Source: an uncultured Clostridia bacterium (GTDB taxonomy: Bacteria; Bacillota; Clostridia; TANB77; CAG-508). Taken from it: 7,740 nucleotides of DNA. This document shows positions 1-5,390 of the stretch, piece by piece; position 1 is the first letter of the stretch, and every line of letters starts with the position of its first letter. The position numbers and the translations under genes were made by a program. The stretch is taken from contig CAOSZT010000102.1 of assembly GCA_948528155.1 (NCBI GenBank), positions 1 to 7,740 on the forward strand. The letters run 5' to 3'. A model generated the notes under the pieces. The model was not told the origin of the DNA. It saw only the letters and a program-made list of their open reading frames with translations, and searched no databases.

Positions 1-52
1 AATTGGTAATTTTTATTTTCCCTTTTTTGGTAATTTTGGTATTGACTTTTAT

Positions 53-92
53 ACTTGTGAAAATGCAAGCGAGACCATAGCAGTGTGGTAAT
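53..92 (+). repeat. 40-nt direct repeat, copy A (3' part of a unit cut by the window edge)
   Basis: This block starts ACTTGTGAAAATGCAAGCGA and ends TAGCAGTGTGG plus an AT tail. It matches 301-340 at 37 of 40 positions, with differences at block positions 21, 25 and 37. It is followed by a T-rich run (ATTTTTTCTCTTTT, 93-106), which on the plus strand could act as a termination signal for an RNA whose 5' part lies left of the window. Confidence 0.9.
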
Positions 93-180
93 ATTTTTTC
101 TCTTTTAACCTAGTAACTGTTTTATATATTCTTTTACTTGCTAATAAAAACTATATTTTTACATCTACATTTTGACATTG

Positions 181-189
181 TGCTATACT
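181..189 (+). promoter_or_regulatory. Extended -10 promoter for the candidate RNA
   Basis: TGCTATACT fits the extended -10 pattern TG-N-TATAAT with one mismatch in the hexamer (TATACT, 184-189). The same 13-mer GTGCTATACTAAC recurs at the right edge in front of unit 1 on the minus strand, which supports promoter use. No good -35 lies 16-18 bp upstream. The TTGACA at 172-177 is only 6 bp from the hexamer, too close to serve. The predicted RNA start is near 195-197. Confidence 0.55.
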
Positions 190-340
190 AACACTGCCAA
201 ATAAGTTTATCTTATTTGTGCAAGTTCCCTTTGTGTATTTTAACATTGGTTGTTTTTTATTGGGAACTTGCTAGGTTAAGATTGCTTTTGAACAAGTTTT
301 ACTTGTGAAAATGCAAGCGAAACCGTAGCAGTGTGGAAAT
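190..340 (+). ncRNA. Candidate structured non-coding RNA (family not recognised)
   Basis: Directly after an extended -10 promoter come nested complementary segments: ACACTGC (191-197) with GCAGTGT (328-334); AAATAAG (199-205) with CTTATTT (211-217) around a 5-nt loop; GCAAGTTCCC (220-229) with GGGAACTTGC (262-271), 10 perfect base pairs; CTAGGTT (271-277) with AACC-G-TAG (321-328, one bulged G); and ACAAGT (292-297) with ACTTGT (301-306). The conserved 3' block is duplicated upstream, as expected of tandem RNA paralogues. It does not match riboswitch, 6S, SRP or tmRNA signatures that I can recall, so no function is assigned. One caution is that the predicted start near 196 would leave most of the 5' arm of the outermost stem untranscribed. 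The element could instead be a DNA-level palindromic repeat. Confidence 0.4.
301..340 (+). repeat. 40-nt direct repeat, copy B
   Basis: This is the second copy of the block at 53-92, 248 bp away (37/40 identical). It is the 3' part of the structured segment that follows the plus-strand promoter at 181-189. Its GCAGTGT (328-334) is the exact complement of ACACTGC at 191-197. Unlike copy A it is not followed by a T-run, so the end of any transcript here is unclear. Confidence 0.9.
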
Positions 341-342
341 CT

Positions 343-1194
343 CTATAACTTATTATTTAATGTTACAATTACTAATTCTGGTCTATTATTTATTCTAAAA
401 GGCAAAATACTATTCCCAATCCCCCTACTTACTACCATTGTTGTTTTATTTTCTTCAAATATTCCACTTGTATATTTAGGAAAAAATCCTTGATTTGGAG
501 CAACAATTCCACCTATAAATGGTATTCTTATTTGCCCTCCATGTGCATGTCCTACTAAAATTAAGTCTAATTCCTTTTCTGCATAAGTATCAAACAATTC
601 TGGTCTGTGAGATAGCAATATACTATATTTATTTTCATTGTATTTTGCATTATCTAACTCAACTTTTATTATTTCAGAATCTGATACAAAATTTTCGTGA
701 GCCATTCGTGGATCATCTATACCTATTAAGTTTATCTCTGATTCATTTATTTTTAACACTTCAGTTTTATTATCTAAAACAATAACCCTATTTTTTTCTA
801 GTTGTTCTTTAAGTTCTGGATAACTACTAATATTGGATTCATGATTGCCAGAAATAAAGTAAATAGGTGCAATATTGTTTATATTTTTAATAAAATCTGT
901 AGCAACTTCTATATCTATTTTATTTGAATCAATTAAATCTCCTGTCAAAACAATAATGTTCGGTTTTTGTTTTTCTATTTCTTTTATTAAATCATTAGTT
1001 AAAGCATTAGATTTATTATTGTGAAAGTCTGATATTTGCACTATTTTATAGTTATTAAAATCAACAGGTATATTATGATTGATTATATTATAATTACTTA
1101 CTTGTAATTTGGTGTTTTCATAATGTAAATATATTCCACATAAAACTAATATTGCAATCATAACCGAAATTGTAATTATAGCTTTCTTTTTCAT
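343..1194 (-). CDS. Membrane-anchored metallophosphoesterase (YkuE/YaeI-like)
   Basis: This is a calcineurin-like phosphoesterase of 283 residues. An N-terminal hydrophobic helix after three lysines (about 5-24) serves as a signal anchor, placing the catalytic domain outside the membrane. The metal-binding motifs are complete and in order: DFH (D56, H58), GDLID (D86), GNHE (N117, H118), H196 in SHRPE, and GHAHGGQ (H216, H218). Family members hydrolyse phosphodiesters or phosphomonoesters, including lipid-linked substrates. The real substrate cannot be told from sequence. ATG is preceded by a strong AGGAGGT site 5 nt away. It is the last gene of unit 3, with a 28-nt gap from the gene before it that shows no obvious promoter. 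Its stop (TAG) lies 2 bp from the end of the left-flank repeat, and no terminator is visible. Confidence 0.9.
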   Translation of the reverse strand: MKKKAIITISVMIAILVLCGIYLHYENTKLQVSNYNIINHNIPVDFNNYKIVQISDFHNNKSNALTNDLIKEIEKQKPNIIVLTGDLIDSNKIDIEVATDFIKNINNIAPIYFISGNHESNISSYPELKEQLEKNRVIVLDNKTEVLKINESEINLIGIDDPRMAHENFVSDSEIIKVELDNAKYNENKYSILLSHRPELFDTYAEKELDLILVGHAHGGQIRIPFIGGIVAPNQGFFPKYTSGIFEENKTTMVVSRGIGNSILPFRINNRPELVIVTLNNKL

Positions 1195-1222
1195 AGATAC
1201 CTCCTTACAAAATTGTAATTTT

Positions 1223-1966
1223 TTAGTCTATTAACTTTTTAAATGAATTAGCATTTAGTATAGTATTTGAAATAAATTCTCCCTTATAAAAATTTGCCCA
1301 ATTATTAAATATGCAAGGTACATTTTTTGCTTTTTCTAACGAATCTATTTTTATAAAATTAATTTTAATGTTATTCTCTTTTGCATATTTAGTTAGTTCA
1401 TTTACTTCATATTCTACATAAGGACATTCTGGACTATAGTAAACTGTAAAATCTTTATTATCAATTTTCATATTTCTAGCATTATCATTGAATTTGGGTG
1501 TTTCACTATCTTCAAATTGTAATGCCAACAACTCATAATCGGAAATAACATCTACTACCTTAAACCCATAATGTTCAAAAAATTTCTTTTCTCCTAAAAA
1601 AGGTTTCTTCTTTTTAGAAACTACAGTACATATACCACTTTTGCCTTTTTCTTTTGAATCGTTTATTGCATATTCTAATAATTCTTTTCCGATCCCTTTT
1701 CCCTTAAAACTTCCTGCTACCCATAAGCAATAGATATATTCATAATTTTTACCACTAATGGGAATCCAAGCTGTTTCTATTGGTTCATATTCAATAAATA
1801 TTTTTCCTCTCGCATTTAACTTTCTAAACATATGTCCATCTTTCAATTTGCTTTTAATCCATTCCTTTTTATTATCTACTCCTACTTGATGTTTTGGATC
1901 TCCAATAGCACAACATATATGTTCTTTTTCTATGTTTTCCAATGTTAAATTTATATATTCATTCAT
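1223..1966 (-). CDS. GNAT N-acetyltransferase with C-terminal YoaP-type thioredoxin-like domain
   Basis: This is a two-domain protein of 247 residues. Residues about 1-150 form a GNAT fold, with the acetyl-CoA pyrophosphate loop GSFKGKGIGKELL (85-97) and the late GNAT pattern FFEHYGFKVV (129-138). Residues about 170-247 resemble the YoaP domain, a thioredoxin-like fold: a beta strand, SPECPY (178-183) and VPC (216-218), where P217 is placed like the cis-proline. The usual CxxC is absent; only C181 is present, in a C-P-Y context. The acetyl acceptor is unknown. The ATG start has only a weak purine-rich stretch upstream (GAGAAAAAAT), so it may rely on coupling to the radical SAM gene, which ends 14 nt before it. 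The stop is TAA. Confidence 0.85.
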   Translation of the reverse strand: MNEYINLTLENIEKEHICCAIGDPKHQVGVDNKKEWIKSKLKDGHMFRKLNARGKIFIEYEPIETAWIPISGKNYEYIYCLWVAGSFKGKGIGKELLEYAINDSKEKGKSGICTVVSKKKKPFLGEKKFFEHYGFKVVDVISDYELLALQFEDSETPKFNDNARNMKIDNKDFTVYYSPECPYVEYEVNELTKYAKENNIKINFIKIDSLEKAKNVPCIFNNWANFYKGEFISNTILNANSFKKLID

Positions 1967-1980
1967 ATTTTTTCTCTTTT

Positions 1981-2862
1981 CTATATAAAGGTTAATTGTT
2001 CTTGTTTTATATCTTTTTTATATGCCTTTACTATATCACTCATTTTATAAAATAGTCCATACTTTTCGCATTCTTCTTTAAATATTTTGTTTAAGTCTTT
2101 ATTCAATGGATAACAAAAATAGTTATTTCCATAAGTCTTAATATACTTTTCTTTTAAATTAGGAAAAGTCTTATCTAATTGCTCATAAAAGTATTCTCTT
2201 TGGTTCTCTCTTAATGTAACTCCTCCCATAGAAAATACAAATTTTGCTCCATTTTCATAAGATAATCTTATTACATTTCTAATATTTTTCTCTGAATCTG
2301 TTATAAATGGAATAATTGGAGTTAATAATGTTCCAACAAATAATCCTTCTTTTGATAATTGTTTCATTGCTTTTAGCCTTTCTGAAGAAACGCATACTCC
2401 TGGTTCTACTTTTTGTGATAAATTATCATCTGCTGATGTAATTGTAAATTTAAGTATTACATCTGCTTTTTTGTTTATTTCCTTGAATATGTCTATATCT
2501 CTAACTATCAAATTACTTTTTGTTTCTATTGATACTCCAAAATTATAGCACGAAATTAGTTTTAATGCTTGCCTTGTTATTTCATATTGTTTTTCAAAAG
2601 GATTATAAGTATCTGACATTGCACCTATTCCTATTACACCTTTTTTCCTTTTTGACTTTAATTCTCGATTTAATTTTTCTATTTCATCTTTCTTTGCTCT
2701 TACTCTGTCAAAATCCTCTACTTGATAACAATTACTTCTACTATCACAATAAATACATTTATGACAGCAACCTTTGTATAGATTCATATTATAATCAATT
2801 CCAAACCATTCTTCTCCATGTGTCGCTCTTTGAAGTATTGTCTTTGCTTCTATAAATTCCAT
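1981..2862 (-). CDS. Radical SAM protein, SPL/Rv2578c-like family (COG1533 type)
   Basis: This 293-residue enzyme carries the radical SAM cluster motif C32-x3-C36-x2-C39, which binds a 4Fe-4S cluster and S-adenosylmethionine. Other family patterns are GIGAMSDTYNPFEK (78-91), TKSNLIVRDIDIF (114-126) and EPGV (153-156) followed by SSERLKAM. These are typical of the family that includes spore photoproduct lyase, although most members are not that enzyme and their substrates are unknown. The start ATG lies 2 nt after the TAA of the preceding GyrI-like gene. Its ribosome binding site (AAGGA) is inside the last codons of that gene, indicating translational coupling. Its stop is TAG. The family call is secure, but a DNA-repair role is inference. 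Confidence 0.88.
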   Translation of the reverse strand: MEFIEAKTILQRATHGEEWFGIDYNMNLYKGCCHKCIYCDSRSNCYQVEDFDRVRAKKDEIEKLNRELKSKRKKGVIGIGAMSDTYNPFEKQYEITRQALKLISCYNFGVSIETKSNLIVRDIDIFKEINKKADVILKFTITSADDNLSQKVEPGVCVSSERLKAMKQLSKEGLFVGTLLTPIIPFITDSEKNIRNVIRLSYENGAKFVFSMGGVTLRENQREYFYEQLDKTFPNLKEKYIKTYGNNYFCYPLNKDLNKIFKEECEKYGLFYKMSDIVKAYKKDIKQEQLTFI

Positions 2863-2864
2863 AA

Positions 2865-3503
2865 TTATTCCTTTTTTCTTATTGGATGTCTTATAACTGT
2901 TTTTAATTTATTTACATCACATCTTCTTGGATCACTTAAATAAATTTCGTGATGAAATCTGTTGTTTGTAATATCTAGTTCATATCCATTTTCTATCATA
3001 TATTCGTGCATTAAATTTATTGTAGATGGCTCATCATCATAAGATCCTATGTGCATACATTGAACACAGATTCCTTCATCATAAGTTAAAAATTCCACTT
3101 TTGAAAAATCTAGTTTTTTCTTATTACTTGCTTCCACAACTGCCCAATCAAAATCTTTCTTTGTTACGAAGTCTGGTAATCTAATAATAGATATAAAGTT
3201 CATTTTGTCTTTATTGTTATAGTCAATACTATCCTTCATTACATCTTGCCACCAAAATCCTTCTAATGGTGGAACAACATATTCAAAATAACCATCTATT
3301 TTGTGTGTACCTTTATAACTCATTTTTATAGTAAAAGCAATCGCATATAAAAGTCCTATTGTTTGTTTATACTCCCCTTTTCCATCATTAGGATTTCCTT
3401 TTCCTCTAACTGCAATATAATTCATTTTAGGAATTTTTACAATGCTTGGTTTATTCTTTGGCATATAAAATTCCTTATATTCTTTTTTATAATCAAAAGC
3501 CAT
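2865..3503 (-). CDS. GyrI-like small-molecule-binding protein (COG4832 / Lin2189 type)
   Basis: This is a 212-residue protein of the long GyrI-like family, near the usual 205-215 residues. Recognisable blocks are YIAVRGKGNPND (29-40), YFEYVVPPLEGFWW (72-85), HIGSYDDEP (151-159) and HHEIYLSDPRR (184-194). The fold is the SHS2-type effector-binding domain without a DNA-binding part. Some relatives hydrolyse cyclopropanoid DNA-alkylating antibiotics, and others are uncharacterised, so the exact substrate here is open. ATG is preceded by AAAGGA, 9 nt away. That site directly follows the TAG of the preceding gene, leaving a 15-nt gap. It is a different subfamily from its 154-residue neighbour and is not a recent duplicate. 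Confidence 0.85.
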   Translation of the reverse strand: MAFDYKKEYKEFYMPKNKPSIVKIPKMNYIAVRGKGNPNDGKGEYKQTIGLLYAIAFTIKMSYKGTHKIDGYFEYVVPPLEGFWWQDVMKDSIDYNNKDKMNFISIIRLPDFVTKKDFDWAVVEASNKKKLDFSKVEFLTYDEGICVQCMHIGSYDDEPSTINLMHEYMIENGYELDITNNRFHHEIYLSDPRRCDVNKLKTVIRHPIRKKE

Positions 3504-3518
3504 TTTATCTTTTCCTTT

Positions 3519-3983
3519 CTACTTATCTAGTGCAATATAAATATGAATTTCTTGTTTCTGCATATCTTCAGAGTTGTTTTGATATTCTTCAAAATCGCAA
3601 GTGTATTTCCTTTTTAAATCCATGTTCCATATTTCTTGCCAAGCCTGTCCTACTGAATTTTGCACATCTCCTGTTATAACAAACTTAGCATATTTTCCTT
3701 TTGGAATAATAATACTTTCTATTTCTTCACCTATTTGTACTTTTTGACTTACTTCTGCTCCTGCAATAAATGTATAAGTTTTTGTATAATCACCCTCATA
3801 TTCTGTATATAAGCCTATTGTTTTACCATTTACCTTATTTGGAATCTTCTCATAAATTCCATTTGCAAATAATTTTTGCCAAGTCATTCCTATATCTTGT
3901 ATAGCCTTTCCATCTTGATTAGTTGTTTTAATTTTAATTCCTGTAACAACCTTTTCTTCTAATTCTACAATTTCATATTTCAT
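3519..3983 (-). CDS. GyrI-like / AraC-type effector-binding domain protein
   Basis: This 154-residue stand-alone effector-binding domain is of the kind found at the C terminus of BmrR and Rob and alone in SbmC/GyrI and Cass2. Two repeated beta-alpha-beta halves are visible: an N-terminal half with W35, then GLYTEYEGDYTKTYTFIAGA (57-76), then IIIPKGKYAKFVITG (91-105), W115 and W119, and a C-terminal FEEY (131-134) carrying the acidic residues typical of the binding pocket. There is no helix-turn-helix, so it probably binds or sequesters a hydrophobic or cationic ligand. It is the first gene of unit 3. ATG follows AGGAGGT (10 nt from the core) and its own extended -10 promoter. A palindrome shared with the regulator's promoter lies directly upstream, which implies control by the WYL protein. 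Confidence 0.85.
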   Translation of the reverse strand: MKYEIVELEEKVVTGIKIKTTNQDGKAIQDIGMTWQKLFANGIYEKIPNKVNGKTIGLYTEYEGDYTKTYTFIAGAEVSQKVQIGEEIESIIIPKGKYAKFVITGDVQNSVGQAWQEIWNMDLKRKYTCDFEEYQNNSEDMQKQEIHIYIALDK

Positions 3984-4008
3984 AATATATCTACCTCCTA
4001 AACAGAAG

Positions 4009-4017
4009 TATATAACA
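4009..4017 (-). promoter_or_regulatory. Extended -10 promoter for unit 3
   Basis: On the minus strand the sequence reads TG-T-TATATA (TG at 4017-4016, hexamer 4014-4009), with a predicted start near 4002. No convincing -35 is present; that region is occupied by the palindrome at 4018-4047. An alternative hexamer TATACT overlaps at 4012-4007. The leader would be about 20 nt and carry the AGGAGG at 3999-3994. Confidence 0.5.
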
Positions 4018-4047
4018 TATAATTTGACAACAGTATGTCATATTATA
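4018..4047. promoter_or_regulatory. Putative WYL operator O2 (palindrome)
   Basis: Left arm TATAATTTGACA (4018-4029), 6-nt spacer, right arm TGTCATATTATA (4036-4047); 11 of 12 positions pair. It shares the TGACA-N6-TGTCA core and AT flanks with the palindrome in front of the regulator gene. It overlaps the TAA stop (4043-4045) of that gene and directly abuts the extended -10 of unit 3. Binding here should block or alter transcription of the GyrI-like genes. Confidence 0.75.
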
Positions 4048-4933
4048 AATAATTTTTTAAAGTTTTTTGTAATTTATCTTTTATTATGTTTTTTACATAA
4101 GCAGGATTTAAAATTTTTGCATATTCTCCAAAAGATAAAATATAGCCATATATCCATTCATTCTCTGGATATTTCACTTTTATAATAAAGTTCCCATCTT
4201 CTTTTTTAGTTATTTCTTTACTTTCAAATTCATCATATACTCTATAAGTCATAGCTTTATTTATTTCTAGTTCAAGTTCTATCATTTTAAAATTATGTTT
4301 TTCTTTCTCTTCTTTTGGTAGTTCTCTTTCAAAATGTTCTTCTAATATTTTAATTTCTTTTATTCTAGCAATTTTAAATATTCTATAATCTTCTTTTAAT
4401 TTGCAATAACTTATTAAATACCATGATTTATCTTTAAACCATATTTGTAATGGCTCTACAATTCTATTATTTTCTTCTCCATTAGAATTATAATAAGTAA
4501 ATTGTACTAGCTGCTTATTTAAAATTGCAGATTTGATAATATCAAATCGTTCTTCTTGTATATTACCCCAATTAGAAAAATCAATTTTAATCCAATCATT
4601 TATCTTTTTATTAAATAATATACTTAACTTCTCTAAAATATCTTTTTCATCTTGTCCTTTTACTTTTTTCATTCCTTGTAAGGCAAACAAAATCTGATTT
4701 TGTTCTTCTTCAGAAAGTATTGTTTTATTTAATACATATTCATCTAAAAGTCCTATTCCTCCATCTTTTCCTTTACTTGCATAAATTGGTATGTTTGCTC
4801 CACTTAATGTTTCTATATCTCTATATATTGTTCTTGTAGATACCTCAAACCTATTAGCTAATTCTTTAGCTGTAGTTTTTTTCTTTTGCATTAGTATATA
4901 TACTATTTCAAATAATCTATTATTTACCTGCAT
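4043..4933 (-). CDS. WYL-domain helix-turn-helix transcriptional regulator
   Basis: This 296-residue DeoR-like/YafY-type regulator begins with a winged helix-turn-helix (about 4-62): TAKELANRFEVSTRTIYRDI (21-40), then the wing KGKDGGIGL (54-62). The WYL domain spans about 130-200, with W171-Y172-L173 and R190, and is thought to sense ligands or nucleic acids. The C-terminal WCX part (about 215-296) contains ILSFGEYAKIL (265-275). The length is normal for the family. ATG is preceded by AGGAGG 5 nt away. The gene stands between a terminator and the two-gene GyrI-like pair, and a 13-bp-arm palindrome lies in its own promoter, so autoregulation plus control of the next genes is likely. Family relatives include DNA-damage and phage-defence regulators, but many control drug or metabolite responses. 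The ligand is unknown. Confidence 0.93.
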   Translation of the reverse strand: MQVNNRLFEIVYILMQKKKTTAKELANRFEVSTRTIYRDIETLSGANIPIYASKGKDGGIGLLDEYVLNKTILSEEEQNQILFALQGMKKVKGQDEKDILEKLSILFNKKINDWIKIDFSNWGNIQEERFDIIKSAILNKQLVQFTYYNSNGEENNRIVEPLQIWFKDKSWYLISYCKLKEDYRIFKIARIKEIKILEEHFERELPKEEKEKHNFKMIELELEINKAMTYRVYDEFESKEITKKEDGNFIIKVKYPENEWIYGYILSFGEYAKILNPAYVKNIIKDKLQKTLKNYL

Positions 4934-4950
4934 ATTTTCCTCCTGTCAAT

Positions 4951-4959
4951 ATTATAGCA
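4951..4959 (-). promoter_or_regulatory. Extended -10 promoter of the WYL regulator gene
   Basis: On the minus strand it reads TGCTATAAT, a perfect extended -10 (hexamer 4956-4951). The predicted start is about 4944-4946, giving a leader of only about 11-13 nt that consists of little more than the AGGAGG site. A weak -35 (CAGACA, 18-bp spacing) lies inside the palindrome at 4960-4991. Confidence 0.7.
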
Positions 4960-4991
4960 TATAAATATGACATCTGTCTGTCATATTTATA
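4960..4991. promoter_or_regulatory. Putative WYL operator O1 (32-bp palindrome)
   Basis: Left arm TATAAATATGACA (4960-4972), spacer TCTGTC, right arm TGTCATATTTATA (4979-4991); the 13-bp arms are perfectly complementary. It fills the -35/spacer region and ends exactly before the TG of the extended -10 of the regulator gene. It has no T-run on either side that fits its own stem, so it is better read as a protein-binding site than as a terminator. A second copy is at 4018-4047. Confidence 0.8.
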
Positions 4992-5026
4992 AAAAATGAG
5001 CAGATAATTTAACTTATTATCTACTC
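4991..5026 (-). terminator. Intrinsic terminator of unit 1
   Basis: On the minus strand an 11-bp stem (GAGTAGATAAT with ATTATCTGCTC, one T-G wobble) closes a 7-nt loop and is followed by A and then six T residues (4996-4991). It lies 20 bp after the TAA of the 108-residue protein gene, so it ends unit 1 before the regulator promoter. Confidence 0.85.
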
Positions 5027-5046
5027 TACTTATTTTAAGTTTGTAG

Positions 5047-5373
5047 TTACTTTTGATATTTTTCTGGTGCTATTGATATATCCCTTATCATATCTCCATT
5101 TATTATACGAACTCTATTTTTTTCTTCAACTTTTATCCAGTTATCTTCTACTGCAACAATTTTTCCTTGTACTCCAAAAGATTCATTAAATAATATAATT
5201 GTGCATACTTTTCCTATAAATTCCTTCATTAATTCTTGTGGCATTTTTCTTTTCCTACCTTTCTTTTTTCTATTCATTATTCCTAAATATAACTTATTTC
5301 TTCTTGGTATTATTATACAACAAAATAGTATTATAAACCATATCCACCAATATCTTATTTGTACCACCTCCAT
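5047..5373 (-). CDS. Small membrane-anchored protein with Sm/SH3-like domain (possibly DUF6897)
   Basis: As drawn this is 108 residues. Residues about 8-23 are strongly hydrophobic (WWIWFIILFCCIIIP), followed by a very basic linker (24-43, rich in R and K) as expected for a cytoplasmic side. A small beta-barrel-like domain (about 45-105) follows: FIGKVCTIILFNESFGVQG, then KIVAVEDNWIKVEE, then RIINGDMIRDIS. I recall similar proteins under the name DUF6897; their function is unknown. The start is uncertain. The ATG at 5373 has no upstream Shine-Dalgarno and is directly preceded by an in-frame TAA. An ATG at 5244 (M44) has AGGTAGGA 8 nt upstream and would give a soluble 65-residue protein. The coherent anchor plus basic linker favours the long form. 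It is the last gene of unit 1, with a 17-nt gap after the hydrolase gene. Confidence 0.7.
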   Translation of the reverse strand: MEVVQIRYWWIWFIILFCCIIIPRRNKLYLGIMNRKKKGRKRKMPQELMKEFIGKVCTIILFNESFGVQGKIVAVEDNWIKVEEKNRVRIINGDMIRDISIAPEKYQK

Positions 5374-5390
5374 TTATGATAACACAAACT

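Larger units (their letters stand above)
1..342. other. Non-coding left flank with tandem structured repeat
   Basis: No credible protein gene is visible on either strand. The stretch contains two copies of a 40-nt block (53-92 and 301-340), a plus-strand extended -10 promoter (181-189), and several perfect inverted repeats between 191 and 334. Weaker similarity between the two units also exists upstream of the 40-nt blocks: position 2 onward (ATTGGTAATTTTTATT) resembles 245 onward (ATTGGTTGTTTTTTATT). This suggests that the whole unit is repeated and only the 40-nt block is strongly conserved. I see no clear terminator for the minus-strand genes that end at 343. Confidence 0.75.

Noticed and set aside
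172..177. TTGACA as the -35 of the plus-strand promoter
   Set aside because: It lies only 6 bp from the TATACT hexamer, and no -10-like sequence is found 16-18 bp downstream.
53..340. CRISPR array from the 40-nt direct repeats
   Set aside because: Only two copies exist, 248 bp apart start to start, with no regular spacers and no cas genes.
190..340. Known RNA classes: riboswitch, T-box, 6S, SRP RNA, tmRNA, tRNA, self-cleaving ribozyme
   Set aside because: None of the core motifs that I know for these classes is present. The CGAAAC at 318-323 recalls the hammerhead 3' strand but no CTGATGA partner is found.
1981..2862. Calling the radical SAM gene splB (spore photoproduct lyase)
   Set aside because: The family patterns fit the broad SPL/Rv2578c group, and the protein is shorter than spore photoproduct lyase. 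No sporulation context is visible.
4960..4991. Palindrome as a second transcription terminator
   Set aside because: It is AT-rich at its base, has no T-run placed after the stem, and overlaps the promoter of the regulator gene. A matching copy in front of another promoter fits an operator better.
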